The notes beneath the pieces were generated by a model that was not told the DNA's origin, made no database searches, and worked only from the letters and a program-made list of their open reading frames with translations. The position numbers were made by a program, and so were the translations under genes. This document shows, in pieces, positions 34,630-42,864 of a stretch of 64,000 bases of DNA (its first letter is position 1; the number at the start of each line of letters is the position of its first letter). Origin of the DNA: Embleya sp040605455 (GTDB lineage: Bacteria; Actinomycetota; Actinomycetes; Streptomycetales; Streptomycetaceae). The stretch is taken from positions 1 to 64,000 of the forward strand of contig NZ_JBEXCV010000024.1 of NCBI RefSeq assembly GCF_040605455.1, written 5' to 3'.

Positions 34630-35472
34630 TCAGACCCGGCGGTTGTACTGCCGCACCGTCAGCGGGATGAACACCAGCATCAGGCCGAATGCCCAGATCA
34701 CCGCCACCATCGCGTGATGGGCCACCGGCCCGCCGGTGAGCAACCCGCGCGTGGCGTTGGTCACCTCGGTGATCGGGTTGACCTTGACCCACGCCTGCAG
34801 CCAACCCGGCAACGTCGAGGTCTTGGCGAACAGGTTCGAGCCGAAGGTCAGCGGAAACATCATCAGGAACGAGACGCCCTGCACGCTGCGCGGCTGCTTC
34901 ATGGTCACCCCGAGCAGCGCCACGACCCAGCAGAAGGCGAACGCGAACAGCAGGACCAGGCCGACCGCGGCGACCACCGCGAACACGTTGGTCTGGAACC
35001 GGAAGCCGATGATCGTGCCGAACACGAACACCGACACGACGGCCACGAGGAAGCGCAACACATCCCCGAGCACGGTGCCCGCAAGCGGTGCGATCCGCGA
35101 GATCGGCAGGCTGCGGAAGCGGTCGAACACACCCGTGGACATGTCGGTGCACAGCCCGACGCCGGTGCCCACCGAGGCGAACACCACGGTCTGCACCAGC
35201 ACGCCCGGGAGTATGAACTGCAGATAGTCGTGCGTGCTGCCCTCGATCGCGCCGCCGAACAGGTATACGAACATCACCAGGAACAGGATCGGCTGAAGAG
35301 TCAGATCGATCAGTTGTTCGCTCTGCTTCTTCAACTTCACCAGGCTGCGCCAGGTGAGGGTGAGCGTGTGCCGCACCACCGCGCTCGCATCGTTCCTGTG
35401 CGGCACGTGGGCGGTCCGGTCGGGCTTGTGCGCGGAGGCGTCTTCGGTGGGACGAACGGTGGTGGTGGTCAT
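34630..35472 (-). CDS. ABC-2 type permease, DrrB-like exporter subunit
   Basis: A protein of 280 residues with six hydrophobic segments and the DrrB-type landmarks LTLTWRSLVKLKKQSEQLID, LQFILPGVLVQTV, DRFRSLPISR, FGSNLFAKTSTLPGWLQAWV and NPITEVTNATRGL. It would form the membrane pore of a two-component exporter for a hydrophobic small molecule or lipid, as DrrAB does for daunorubicin. The ATG at 35472 overlaps the stop of a 34-residue open frame that itself overlaps the ATPase stop. Coupling to the ATPase is therefore through that small frame. Confidence 0.9.
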   Translation of the reverse strand: MTTTTVRPTEDASAHKPDRTAHVPHRNDASAVVRHTLTLTWRSLVKLKKQSEQLIDLTLQPILFLVMFVYLFGGAIEGSTHDYLQFILPGVLVQTVVFASVGTGVGLCTDMSTGVFDRFRSLPISRIAPLAGTVLGDVLRFLVAVVSVFVFGTIIGFRFQTNVFAVVAAVGLVLLFAFAFCWVVALLGVTMKQPRSVQGVSFLMMFPLTFGSNLFAKTSTLPGWLQAWVKVNPITEVTNATRGLLTGGPVAHHAMVAVIWAFGLMLVFIPLTVRQYNRRV

Positions 35473-35573
35473 CGGGAGGCTCCTAGGACGAGGTCCATGT
35501 GGGAGATGGTCAACAGGAGGACGGCGAGCAGTGGCAGCACCCGGGTGCCGTACAGATCCGGGAGATTGTTCAT
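35469..35573 (-). CDS. 34-residue membrane microprotein between exporter subunits
   Basis: The frame starts at ATG 35573 with GGGGAAGG just upstream. It shares 4 bases (ATGA) with the ATPase stop and ends in a TGA that overlaps the permease ATG by 4 bases. The product begins MNNLPDLYGTRVLPLLAVLL and continues with a hydrophobic stretch ending in GASR, so it is predicted to be a single transmembrane helix. It could be a small exporter subunit, or just a coupling device that keeps ribosomes moving from ATPase to permease. I know of no named family. Precise overlaps at both ends and a strong ribosome site argue against chance. Confidence 0.6.
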   Translation of the reverse strand: MNNLPDLYGTRVLPLLAVLLLTISHMDLVLGASR

Positions 35574-36559
35574 GCCGCCTTCCCCTGCTCGGCCGACCCG
35601 TCGTCCTGTTCGGTCGAGTCCTGGCTGCGGTGCCCGGTGACGGTCATGAACACCTCGTCCAGGCTGGGCAGCCGCAGCGCGAACTCGGTGACCCGGATGC
35701 CCGCCTCGTCGAGCCGGCGGACCACCACCGGCAACAGGTCCTCGTCGGAGACGGCCACCGTGACCTGACCGCGCTCGCTCTCCAGGACCGGCTCCCGGCC
35801 GGTGAGTTCGCGCAGCAACGCGACCACGTCGGCCAGTCGGGCCGGGTCGGCCGGGCGGACCTCCAGGCTCTGGCCGCCGACCTGGGCCTTGAGCTGGTCC
35901 GAGGTGCCGCTTGCGATCACCCGGCCGTGGTCGATCACCACGATGTCGCTCGCCAAGTGATCGGCCTCGTCCAGATACTGCGTGGTCAGCAGCACGGTCA
36001 CCCCCTCGTCGCGAACCAGCTCGCGCAACATCTGCCACACGTCGCCGCGACTGCGCGGGTCGAGTCCGGTGGTCGGCTCGTCCAGGTAGAGGAACGCGGG
36101 TCGCCCGACCAGCGAGGCGGCCAGGTCGAGCCGACGACGCATACCGCCCGAATAGGTGTCCGGAGTGCGACCGCCGGCCTCGGTCAGATCGAAGCGGGCG
36201 AGCAGCTCGCGGGCCCGCGCCTTCGCCTCGCCGCGGGACATGTTCAACAACCGGCCGAGCAGCAGCAGGTTCTCGAAACCGGTCATCTCCTCGTCCACCG
36301 ACGCGTACTGCCCGGTCAACCCGATCAGCCCGCGCACCTCGTGCGCCTGCCGGACCGTGTCGAACCCGCCGACCCGGGCGATGCCCGCGTCCGGCGTGAT
36401 CAGCGTGGCCAGTGCGCGGACCATGGTCGTCTTGCCCGCGCCGTTGGGGCCCAGCAGGCCCAGCACGGTTCCGGTCTCGGCCCGTAGGTCGACCCCGGCC
36501 AACGCGGTGGTGGTGCCGTACCGCTTGACCAGGCCCTCGGTCTCGATCGCGTAAGTCAT
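35570..36559 (-). CDS. ABC exporter ATPase, DrrA-like
   Basis: A protein of 329 residues from ATG 36559 with GGGGAGCG upstream. It has Walker A GLLGPNGAGKTTM, the signature DTYSGGMRRRLDLAASLVG, Walker B FLYLDEPTTGLDPRSR and the switch His replaced in LLTTQYLDEADHLASDI, as is usual in the DrrA group (Gln in TTQY). The C-terminal ~90 residues (LPSLDEVFMTVTG) are the DrrA-type extension that contacts the permease. It powers the downstream exporter. It diverges from the GlnX-like gene across 335 bases. Confidence 0.93.
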   Translation of the reverse strand: MTYAIETEGLVKRYGTTTALAGVDLRAETGTVLGLLGPNGAGKTTMVRALATLITPDAGIARVGGFDTVRQAHEVRGLIGLTGQYASVDEEMTGFENLLLLGRLLNMSRGEAKARARELLARFDLTEAGGRTPDTYSGGMRRRLDLAASLVGRPAFLYLDEPTTGLDPRSRGDVWQMLRELVRDEGVTVLLTTQYLDEADHLASDIVVIDHGRVIASGTSDQLKAQVGGQSLEVRPADPARLADVVALLRELTGREPVLESERGQVTVAVSDEDLLPVVVRRLDEAGIRVTEFALRLPSLDEVFMTVTGHRSQDSTEQDDGSAEQGKAA

Positions 36560-36894
36560 CGGGTCGCTCCCCGTTGGGTGTTCGTCTTCGGTGTGCGACG
36601 TGTGTTCGCCGTCCGTTGCACACCAGCTTCGACCCGCCCGCTGATATCGCGCGCACACTTGGCCGGCACCGCCGGCACCGAACTGACACGGTGCCGCGAC
36701 CGACCCGGGCCCAAGCAGCGGTAATGTCCTGGCCCTGAGGGTCCTTGCGGGGAGAACGAGGGAAGACCATCGGGAGCCGCCACACGCTCGCGATAACTTC
36801 GGGGTGGGGCCGTTCACCGGGCACATCGACGGTCGGCGGACGTGGTGTCGGGCGACCGGCAAGGGGCACACGCGACAGTGGGGGAGGCAGAGCG
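36560..36894. promoter_or_regulatory. Divergent promoter region between exporter and GlnX-PknG cluster
   Basis: 335 bases holding the start signals of the DrrA-like gene (minus) and of the seven-gene signalling cluster (plus). The GGGGAGG at 36881-36887 is the ribosome site for the TTG at 36895. I see no clear operator. The open frames here are Arg/Gly-rich and look non-coding. Confidence 0.45.
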
Positions 36895-38304
36895 TTGGCG
36901 GCAGCCGTTCCGATTTCGCAGGCACCGGGCCCGGGAGTGCCCGCACGGGGCACGGGCCGTTCGAACGGGCTGTTCCGACCCCGGAACATATCCGTGCGCC
37001 GACTCGTCCGGGCCGGCAACACCACCCCCGGCCTGATGCTCACCACCGGCGTGGCGCTGGTGCTGATCAGTTTGCTGGCCGGCCTGCTCGCGGTGTTCGC
37101 GGTGGGAGAGCGTGCGGACGCGGCCAAGGCGGTGGCCACCGGCAGTGAACCGCTCGGCGTCAAGACCCAGGAGATCTACCGGGCCCTCGCCGACGCCGAC
37201 GCGACCGCCGCGGCCGGGCTGCTCGAAGGCGGAGTCGAGTCGGCGGACGTGCGACAGCGCTACCAGCAGGCGATCGAGACCGCGTCGAGCACGCTGATCC
37301 AGGCGGCCTCCGCGGGCGCCTCCGGCAAGGTGGCCGAACAACTCGCCGTGATCGGCGTGCAACTACCCGAATACGCCCGCCTGGTCGAGCGCGCCCGCGC
37401 CGAGACCCGCCAGGGCAACACGGTCGGCGCCGCCTACCTGCGCTCCGCTTCCAAGAACGTGATGCGCGCCAAGATCCTGCCCGCCGCGACCGCGCTGCAC
37501 GAGATGGCCGAGAAGCGCCTGAGCGGCGACCACCGCGACGCCACCTCGACCCCGTGGGTGCCGCTGAGCCTGCTCCTGATCAGTGTGGTGTCCTTCGGTG
37601 GCGCCCTGTGGTTCTTCGCGCGGCGCACGCACCGCCGGGTCAACATCGGCCTGGCCATCGCCGGCCTGGCCACCCTGGTGTCCATCGGCTGGTTGTGGGT
37701 GGGCACCGACTCCTCGCGCACCGACCTCGACCGCAGCCGCAGCGACGGCTGGGGACCGGTCGAGACGCTTGCCCAGGCCCGCTTCTTGACCCTGCAGGCA
37801 CACGGCGACGAGAGCCTGACCCTGGTCATGCGCGGCAGCGACAACGGTCAGTACCAGAACGACTTCAACGACGTGTGGGGCCGGCTGGTCGGCGTCCCGG
37901 CCCGCGACGGTCACCCCGCGGTGGTCGGCATGCTGGCCCGAGCCGAGCAGGTCACCTCCTCGGACCCGACCACGCTGGCCAAGGTCAAGGCCGCGCAGGC
38001 CGCCGCCCGCGACTGGGAGAAGGCCCACAAGGACGTCGTCGATCTCTACGAGGACGGCAAGTTCGAGCAGGCCGTCGCCTTGGTGACCAAGGCCGATGGT
38101 GCCTCGCGGGTGGCCTTCACCCGAATCGACGAGGCGTTGCACGCTGCGGTCGCCGAGGATCAGAAGGACTTCGAGGATTCGGTGCGCGCCGGCCGACAGG
38201 GGCTCGACAACCTCGACATCGGCCTGGGTGTCCTGGCGCTGATCGCCGCCGCCGCGACCGTGGACGGCGTCCGTCGTGAGGTCGGGAGGTACAACCGGCC
38301 ATGA
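36895..38304 (+). CDS. glnX: GlnX-like membrane sensor protein
   Basis: A protein of 469 residues with four hydrophobic helices: LMLTTGVALVLISLLAGLLA near residue 45, then VPLSLLLISVVSFGGALWFF, NIGLAIAGLATLVSIGWLWV and IGLGVLALIAAAATVDGV at the C-terminus. Two long helical extracellular segments lie between helices 1-2 and 3-4, the second with GDESLTLVMRGSDNGQYQND. Length, topology and position before a GlnH-like lipoprotein and pknG match mycobacterial GlnX, which passes an amino-acid signal from GlnH to PknG. The TTG at 36895 is chosen for its GGGGAGG site; GTG 36994 is an alternative. Its end overlaps the next gene (ATGA). Symbol by analogy. Confidence 0.8.
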   Translation: MAAAVPISQAPGPGVPARGTGRSNGLFRPRNISVRRLVRAGNTTPGLMLTTGVALVLISLLAGLLAVFAVGERADAAKAVATGSEPLGVKTQEIYRALADADATAAAGLLEGGVESADVRQRYQQAIETASSTLIQAASAGASGKVAEQLAVIGVQLPEYARLVERARAETRQGNTVGAAYLRSASKNVMRAKILPAATALHEMAEKRLSGDHRDATSTPWVPLSLLLISVVSFGGALWFFARRTHRRVNIGLAIAGLATLVSIGWLWVGTDSSRTDLDRSRSDGWGPVETLAQARFLTLQAHGDESLTLVMRGSDNGQYQNDFNDVWGRLVGVPARDGHPAVVGMLARAEQVTSSDPTTLAKVKAAQAAARDWEKAHKDVVDLYEDGKFEQAVALVTKADGASRVAFTRIDEALHAAVAEDQKDFEDSVRAGRQGLDNLDIGLGVLALIAAAATVDGVRREVGRYNRP

Positions 38305-39308
38305 CCATCCGCATCGCGTTGCCCACGGCGGTGTGCGCCCTTGCCCTGACCGTCGCCGGCTGCGGCGCCGGAGTGGACGAGCGGAGCAACCGGCAAGCGG
38401 CCGAACCCGCCGCCGCGCCGCAGGCGCCGCGGGCAACCCCCGGCCCCGATTCGTCCTGCCCCAACGTCACCGCCAGCCTGCGCCCGAGCGGCGCCCTGCC
38501 CGCGCCGACCGCGTTGCCCACCGGCAGCACCATGGACATGCTGCGCAAACGCGGCTTCCTGATCGCCGGCATCGACCAGAGCAGCTTCCCGTTCGGCTTC
38601 GTGGACCCGCAGACCAACGTGCTCCGCGGCTTCGACATCGACCTGCTGCGCGAGGTGGCGAAGGCGATCTTCGGCGACGCCGGCCCGACCCGGATCCAGT
38701 TCCGGGTCGTGCGCAACGAGGACCGCGCGATCGCCGTCGCGCGCGGTGACGTGGACATCATCGCGGAGACCATGACGATCAACTGTCAGCGCCGGCAGAG
38801 TGTGGAGTTCTCCTCGGTCTACTTCACGGCCGGCCAGCGGCTGTTGGTGCAAAAGGACGGCGTCGCCGACCGCGCCGACTACGCCGGGGGGCTGGCGGCG
38901 CTGCCGCGCGACATGCGGGTGTGCTCGGTGCCCGGCTCCACCTCGATCGGCCTGCTGCGCGCCGATGCGCCGCAGACGAAGGTGGTCGAGAGCGACACGT
39001 GGGCGGGCTGCCTGGTGCTGCTGCAACAGGGCCAAGCGGACGCGATCACCACCGACGACACGATCCTGGCCGGCCTGCAGGCACAGGATCACGTCTTCAC
39101 CGTCGTGGTCGGGGGCAACCTCACGCTGGAGCCGTACGGCATGGCGATTGCCAAGGACCGTGCCGACTTCGTCCGGTTCGTCAACGCGGTGCTGGAGCGG
39201 CTGCGCCAGAACGGCCGGTGGAAGGAGCTGTACAAGGAGTACCTGGGCACCTCCTTGTCGCCCGAAGTGCCCGAACCGCCCGCGGCCCAATACCGGGACA
39301 GCGCGTGA
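38301..39308 (+). CDS. glnH: GlnH-like amino-acid-binding lipoprotein
   Basis: A protein of 335 residues with a lipoprotein signal (LPTAVCALALTVAGC, lipid on C21) and a type II periplasmic-binding fold. It contains FLIAGIDQSSFPFGFVDPQT, LRGFDIDLLREVAKAIFGD, EDRAIAVARGDVDIIAETM and CSVPGSTSIGLLR. In Mycobacterium, GlnH binds Asp/Glu-type ligands and signals through GlnX to PknG; there is no dedicated ABC permease here either, which fits a sensing rather than transport role. An extra Cys pair (CPNVTAS region and CQRRQS) may form a disulfide. Starts and ends overlap both neighbours by 4 bases. Confidence 0.87.
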   Translation: MTIRIALPTAVCALALTVAGCGAGVDERSNRQAAEPAAAPQAPRATPGPDSSCPNVTASLRPSGALPAPTALPTGSTMDMLRKRGFLIAGIDQSSFPFGFVDPQTNVLRGFDIDLLREVAKAIFGDAGPTRIQFRVVRNEDRAIAVARGDVDIIAETMTINCQRRQSVEFSSVYFTAGQRLLVQKDGVADRADYAGGLAALPRDMRVCSVPGSTSIGLLRADAPQTKVVESDTWAGCLVLLQQGQADAITTDDTILAGLQAQDHVFTVVVGGNLTLEPYGMAIAKDRADFVRFVNAVLERLRQNGRWKELYKEYLGTSLSPEVPEPPAAQYRDSA

Positions 39309-40579
39309 ACCGAGCCCCCCGCATGCTCGGCCGCGACGAGATCGACGAGCTGACGACTCGTCACGAATCCGAGTACGACGGCATCACCGCCGGACTGATG
39401 GAGTTGGAGAACCACCCGGGCCGGCAGCTCCTGGAAGGCGGCACGCTGACCGGGCGCACCGCCGAGCAGTGGGAGAGCGGCCGGCGGGCGATCTCCCTGC
39501 TGTGGGGACACCGCGAGGCGTACGGCGCGGTCCTGGACCGGGTGCGCGCGCTGCGCGGGCGGCGGAGCAAGCCGCAGCGGCCCGAACTGGAGGAGCTCTC
39601 CTTCCTGCTGCTCGGACAGTCCGCCGAACTGGCCGCGCGCGACGTGCCGATCGGCCAACGCGGGCTGACCGATCCGGCGATGCACGTGCACCGGATGAGC
39701 CTGGCCGAGCTGGTCGCGGACATGGCGCCGGCGTGGAGCGAGGTGACCGCGCTCGTCGAGGCCGCCGACGCGGTGTGGACACGCCTGGTGCCCACGCTGG
39801 ACCGGGTGGACGCGGGCATCGCCGTCGCCGAGGCCCGGATCGCCGAACTCGGCGGCCCGGACGCGGTGCCCGAGCAGACCGCCGCGCTGGACCGGATCCG
39901 CCGCGGGCTGGAAACGGCCCGGACCCTGGTGGCGGGCGATCCGCTCGCGCTGACCGCCGGGGATGAGCGCCGGATCGGCACCGTGGACGTCCCTGCCGTC
40001 GAGGCGGAGCTGAGCCGGGTCACCGACGCGGTGCGGCACCTGCTCATCGTCCGAGGCCGCTTCGACGAGCGCATCCGCCGACTCTTGGCAGCGCTGGACG
40101 AGTTGGCCTACCAGGAGGGCGACACCATCCGACGGCGCGCACACGTCCTGGGTCGGATCAGCGACAAGAGGGTGCCCGAAGTGCCGCTCCGGGCGGCCAC
40201 GCTGCGGGAACGATCGGGCGCGGTCACCGTGCTCGGCGGCGAGGGCGACTGGGTGCGCGTCTCGCGCGAGCTGAGCACTCTGGAAAACGACGTCCAGGGC
40301 GCCCGGGACCGACTGGCGGCCACGCGCGCCCACATCGAGGCGCCGCTCGCCCGGCGCGACGAACTGCGCGGCCTGGTGCAGTCCTACCGGGCGATGGCCG
40401 CCCGCGGCGGACACGGCGAGGAAGCCGTGTTGGAGTCGCTGTACAGCCACGCCAAGGAGTTGTTGTGGCGAGCACCGTGTGAACTCGAAGTGGCGGTACG
40501 GGTGGTGACCCGCTATCAGGAGGCGGTGATCGCCGCGCACCGCAAGGATCGTCCGGACGACAAGGGGGAACAGAGATGA
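39305..40579 (+). CDS. Coiled-coil protein of the PknG cluster, function unknown
   Basis: A soluble, highly charged protein of 424 residues from GTG 39305, overlapping the glnH stop (GTGA). It is almost entirely alpha-helical: TARTLV-type heptads, AGLMELENHPGRQLLEGG near the start, LSTLENDVQGARDRLAATRA near 340 and VRVVTRYQEAVIAAHRK at the end. There are no Cys-rich motifs or signal peptide and no catalytic motif I recognise. It sits between the sensor lipoprotein and the kinase and overlaps pknG by 4 bases, so it is probably stoichiometric with them. A scaffold or adaptor between GlnX and PknG, or a PknG substrate, is plausible. No equivalent is in the core mycobacterial glnX-glnH-pknG set as I know it. 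Confidence 0.75.
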   Translation: MNRAPRMLGRDEIDELTTRHESEYDGITAGLMELENHPGRQLLEGGTLTGRTAEQWESGRRAISLLWGHREAYGAVLDRVRALRGRRSKPQRPELEELSFLLLGQSAELAARDVPIGQRGLTDPAMHVHRMSLAELVADMAPAWSEVTALVEAADAVWTRLVPTLDRVDAGIAVAEARIAELGGPDAVPEQTAALDRIRRGLETARTLVAGDPLALTAGDERRIGTVDVPAVEAELSRVTDAVRHLLIVRGRFDERIRRLLAALDELAYQEGDTIRRRAHVLGRISDKRVPEVPLRAATLRERSGAVTVLGGEGDWVRVSRELSTLENDVQGARDRLAATRAHIEAPLARRDELRGLVQSYRAMAARGGHGEEAVLESLYSHAKELLWRAPCELEVAVRVVTRYQEAVIAAHRKDRPDDKGEQR

Positions 40580-42864
40580 CCAAGTGCAATCGTCCGCCTT
40601 GCCCGGGCGAGATCGACGACGGGTACTGCACCGAATGCGGCCAGGAACCGCTCGGCGCCGGCGCGGCGGTGCCGGCCGCACGCGCACCCGAGCCGCAGCG
40701 GAGCGGCCGATCCGGCGTGTCCGGGACGGCGGGCACCGCGGGCTCCTCGTCCGCACGCAGCGCCTCCGGGCGCAGCTCGCGCCGCTCCGGCAGCACCGGC
40801 ACCAGCCGGCGACTGGGCGGCGGTCTGGTCGAGATGCCGAACGTGCCGCGCCGCAACCCGGAGACCGCGCTCGCCCGCAACCCGGTGATCCCCGAGGAGA
40901 AGCGCTTCTGCCGCAAGTGCGATCAGCCGGTCGGACGCGGTCGCGGCGGCCGACCCGGCGTCGCGAACGGATTCTGCCCGCGCGACCGTACGCCGTTCTC
41001 GTTCGCGCCCAAGCTTCAGCGCGACGACATGGTCGGTCAGTACCGGATCATCGGCTGCCTCGCCCGCGGCGGGTTCGGCTGGGTCTACCTCGCGCAGGAC
41101 ACCGCCGCGCACAACATGTGGGTCGTGCTCAAGGGCCTGCTCGGCAGCGACGACGCCGACTCGCGCGCCGCGGCCCTGGCCGAGCAGCGCATCCTCACCC
41201 AGATCCAGCACGCCAACATCGTGCACATCCAGACCGTCGTGCAGCACCCGGACCCGCTCACCGGCCAGGACGAGACCTACCTGGTGATGGAGTACGTCGG
41301 CGGTCTGTCGTTGATGGACCGGCTCAAGTCGATGCGCGAGAGCGATCCCAAGGCCGTGCTGCCCGTCGAGCAGGTGCTGGCCTACGCCATCGACATCCTG
41401 CCCGCCTTCGGCTACCTGCACCAACAGAACCTGGTCTACTGCGACTTCAAGCCGGACAACGTGATCCAGACCGAGGACCAGCTCAAGCTGATCGACCTCG
41501 GCGCAGTGACCGACCTGGCCCGGCCGGGCAAGTTCACCTACGGCACGGTCGGCTACCAGGCACCCGAGATCGAGACCGTGCGGGCCGAACCGTCGGTGGA
41601 ATCGGACCTGTTCACGATCGGCCGCACGATGGCGGTGCTCAGCTTCTACTTCGCCGGCTACACCCGCAAGTACAAGGCCGCCCTGCCGCCCGCGTCCGAG
41701 GTGCCGCTGTTCACCGAATTCGAGTCGTACCACCGGCTGTTGCTGCGCGCCACGCACCCCGACCCGGAGCAGCGGTTCGCCTCCGCGGCGGACATGGCCG
41801 AACAGTGCGTCGCGGTGCTGCGCGAAGTGGTGGCGATCCGCTCCGGCGAGCCGCGACCGGGCGTGTCCGGCCTGTTCGGCCCGGAGACCCGGGTCGTGCA
41901 CGCGGAGGTGGCCGCGCGCAACACCGAACCCGGCCTGCTGGCGCCCGCGCCCGACCCGGCGGTGATCGCCGGCGCGCTGCCGGTACCCCGGGTGGACGCA
42001 GCCGACCCGGCCGCGAACCTGTTGGCCACCGTCGCCACCACCGACCCCGACGAACTGCTCTCCGCGCTCACCGCCGCCGGCATCTCCTCGCCGGAAGGCA
42101 CGCTGCGGATGGTCCGGATGTGCATCGAACAGGGCGACGTGGTGCGCGCCCGGGCGTTCCTCGCCGACCTCGACGCCGACGACTGGCGGCTGCCCTGGTT
42201 CGAGGGCCTGGCCGCGCTGTCGGAGCACGACCTCACGCGCGCCCACGAGTGCTTCGACGGGGTGCGCGGCGCGCTGCCCGGCGAGCCCGCGCCGCGGATC
42301 GCGCTCGGCGCGTGCCGCGAGTTGATGGGTCGGCACGACGAGGCCGCCGGCGAGTATCGCGGCGTCTGGGCCACCGACCGCGCCTACGTCGCGGCGGCCT
42401 TCGGGCTGGCGCGGTGCCAACTGGCCACCGGCGACCGGGCGGGCGCGGTGCGCACCCTGGAGACGGTGCCGGACACCTCGGCCAACCACGTCGCGGCGCA
42501 GACCGCGGCGCTGCGCACCCGGATCAGCGGCCGCGCCGCGGGCGAGGCGTTGGGCCCCGACCTGACCGCGGCCTCGGATCGGCTCGGCGCGCTGCGTCTG
42601 GAGGGCGAGGCGCACGATCGGCTCGCCGTCGAACTCCTGGAGACGGCGCTGGAGTGGGTCAAGGCGGGCGCGAAGGGTGGGAATTCGGGCGCCGGGGACG
42701 CGGGTGGAACCGCCAGGGTGCTCGGCAGCGAGTTGAAGGAAAAGCCTCTGCGGTTCGCCCTGGAAAAGTGTTACCGCGATCTGGCCCGGCACGTGACGAC
42801 GCATGCGGAGCGCATCGCGCTCGTCGACCGGGCGAACGAGGTGCGACCGTGGACGTGGGTGTGA
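40576..42864 (+). CDS. pknG: Serine/threonine protein kinase PknG
   Basis: A soluble kinase of 762 residues. An N-terminal zinc ribbon (C4, C9, C18, C21) is followed by a disordered Ser/Arg region, then the rubredoxin-like motif with C112, C115, C134 but D137 in the fourth ligand position (FCRKC; GFCPRDRTPFSF). The kinase domain starts at M152, with Gly-loop LARGGFGWVYLAQD, ATP Lys K186, catalytic D290 in VYCDFKPDNVI (the PknG-type replacement of HRD) and D307-L-G. A TPR region fills the C-terminus. Mycobacterial PknG controls glutamate metabolism by phosphorylating the FHA protein GarA. Here an FHA gene lies in the same cluster. ATGA overlap upstream and GTGA overlap downstream. Confidence 0.95.
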   Translation: MTKCNRPPCPGEIDDGYCTECGQEPLGAGAAVPAARAPEPQRSGRSGVSGTAGTAGSSSARSASGRSSRRSGSTGTSRRLGGGLVEMPNVPRRNPETALARNPVIPEEKRFCRKCDQPVGRGRGGRPGVANGFCPRDRTPFSFAPKLQRDDMVGQYRIIGCLARGGFGWVYLAQDTAAHNMWVVLKGLLGSDDADSRAAALAEQRILTQIQHANIVHIQTVVQHPDPLTGQDETYLVMEYVGGLSLMDRLKSMRESDPKAVLPVEQVLAYAIDILPAFGYLHQQNLVYCDFKPDNVIQTEDQLKLIDLGAVTDLARPGKFTYGTVGYQAPEIETVRAEPSVESDLFTIGRTMAVLSFYFAGYTRKYKAALPPASEVPLFTEFESYHRLLLRATHPDPEQRFASAADMAEQCVAVLREVVAIRSGEPRPGVSGLFGPETRVVHAEVAARNTEPGLLAPAPDPAVIAGALPVPRVDAADPAANLLATVATTDPDELLSALTAAGISSPEGTLRMVRMCIEQGDVVRARAFLADLDADDWRLPWFEGLAALSEHDLTRAHECFDGVRGALPGEPAPRIALGACRELMGRHDEAAGEYRGVWATDRAYVAAAFGLARCQLATGDRAGAVRTLETVPDTSANHVAAQTAALRTRISGRAAGEALGPDLTAASDRLGALRLEGEAHDRLAVELLETALEWVKAGAKGGNSGAGDAGGTARVLGSELKEKPLRFALEKCYRDLARHVTTHAERIALVDRANEVRPWTWV

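Noticed and set aside
30689..35152. A 1487-codon minus-strand frame antisense to the SARP gene
   Set aside because: Arg/Gln/His-rich shadow with no domain; the plus strand has winged-helix, Walker A and Walker B motifs.
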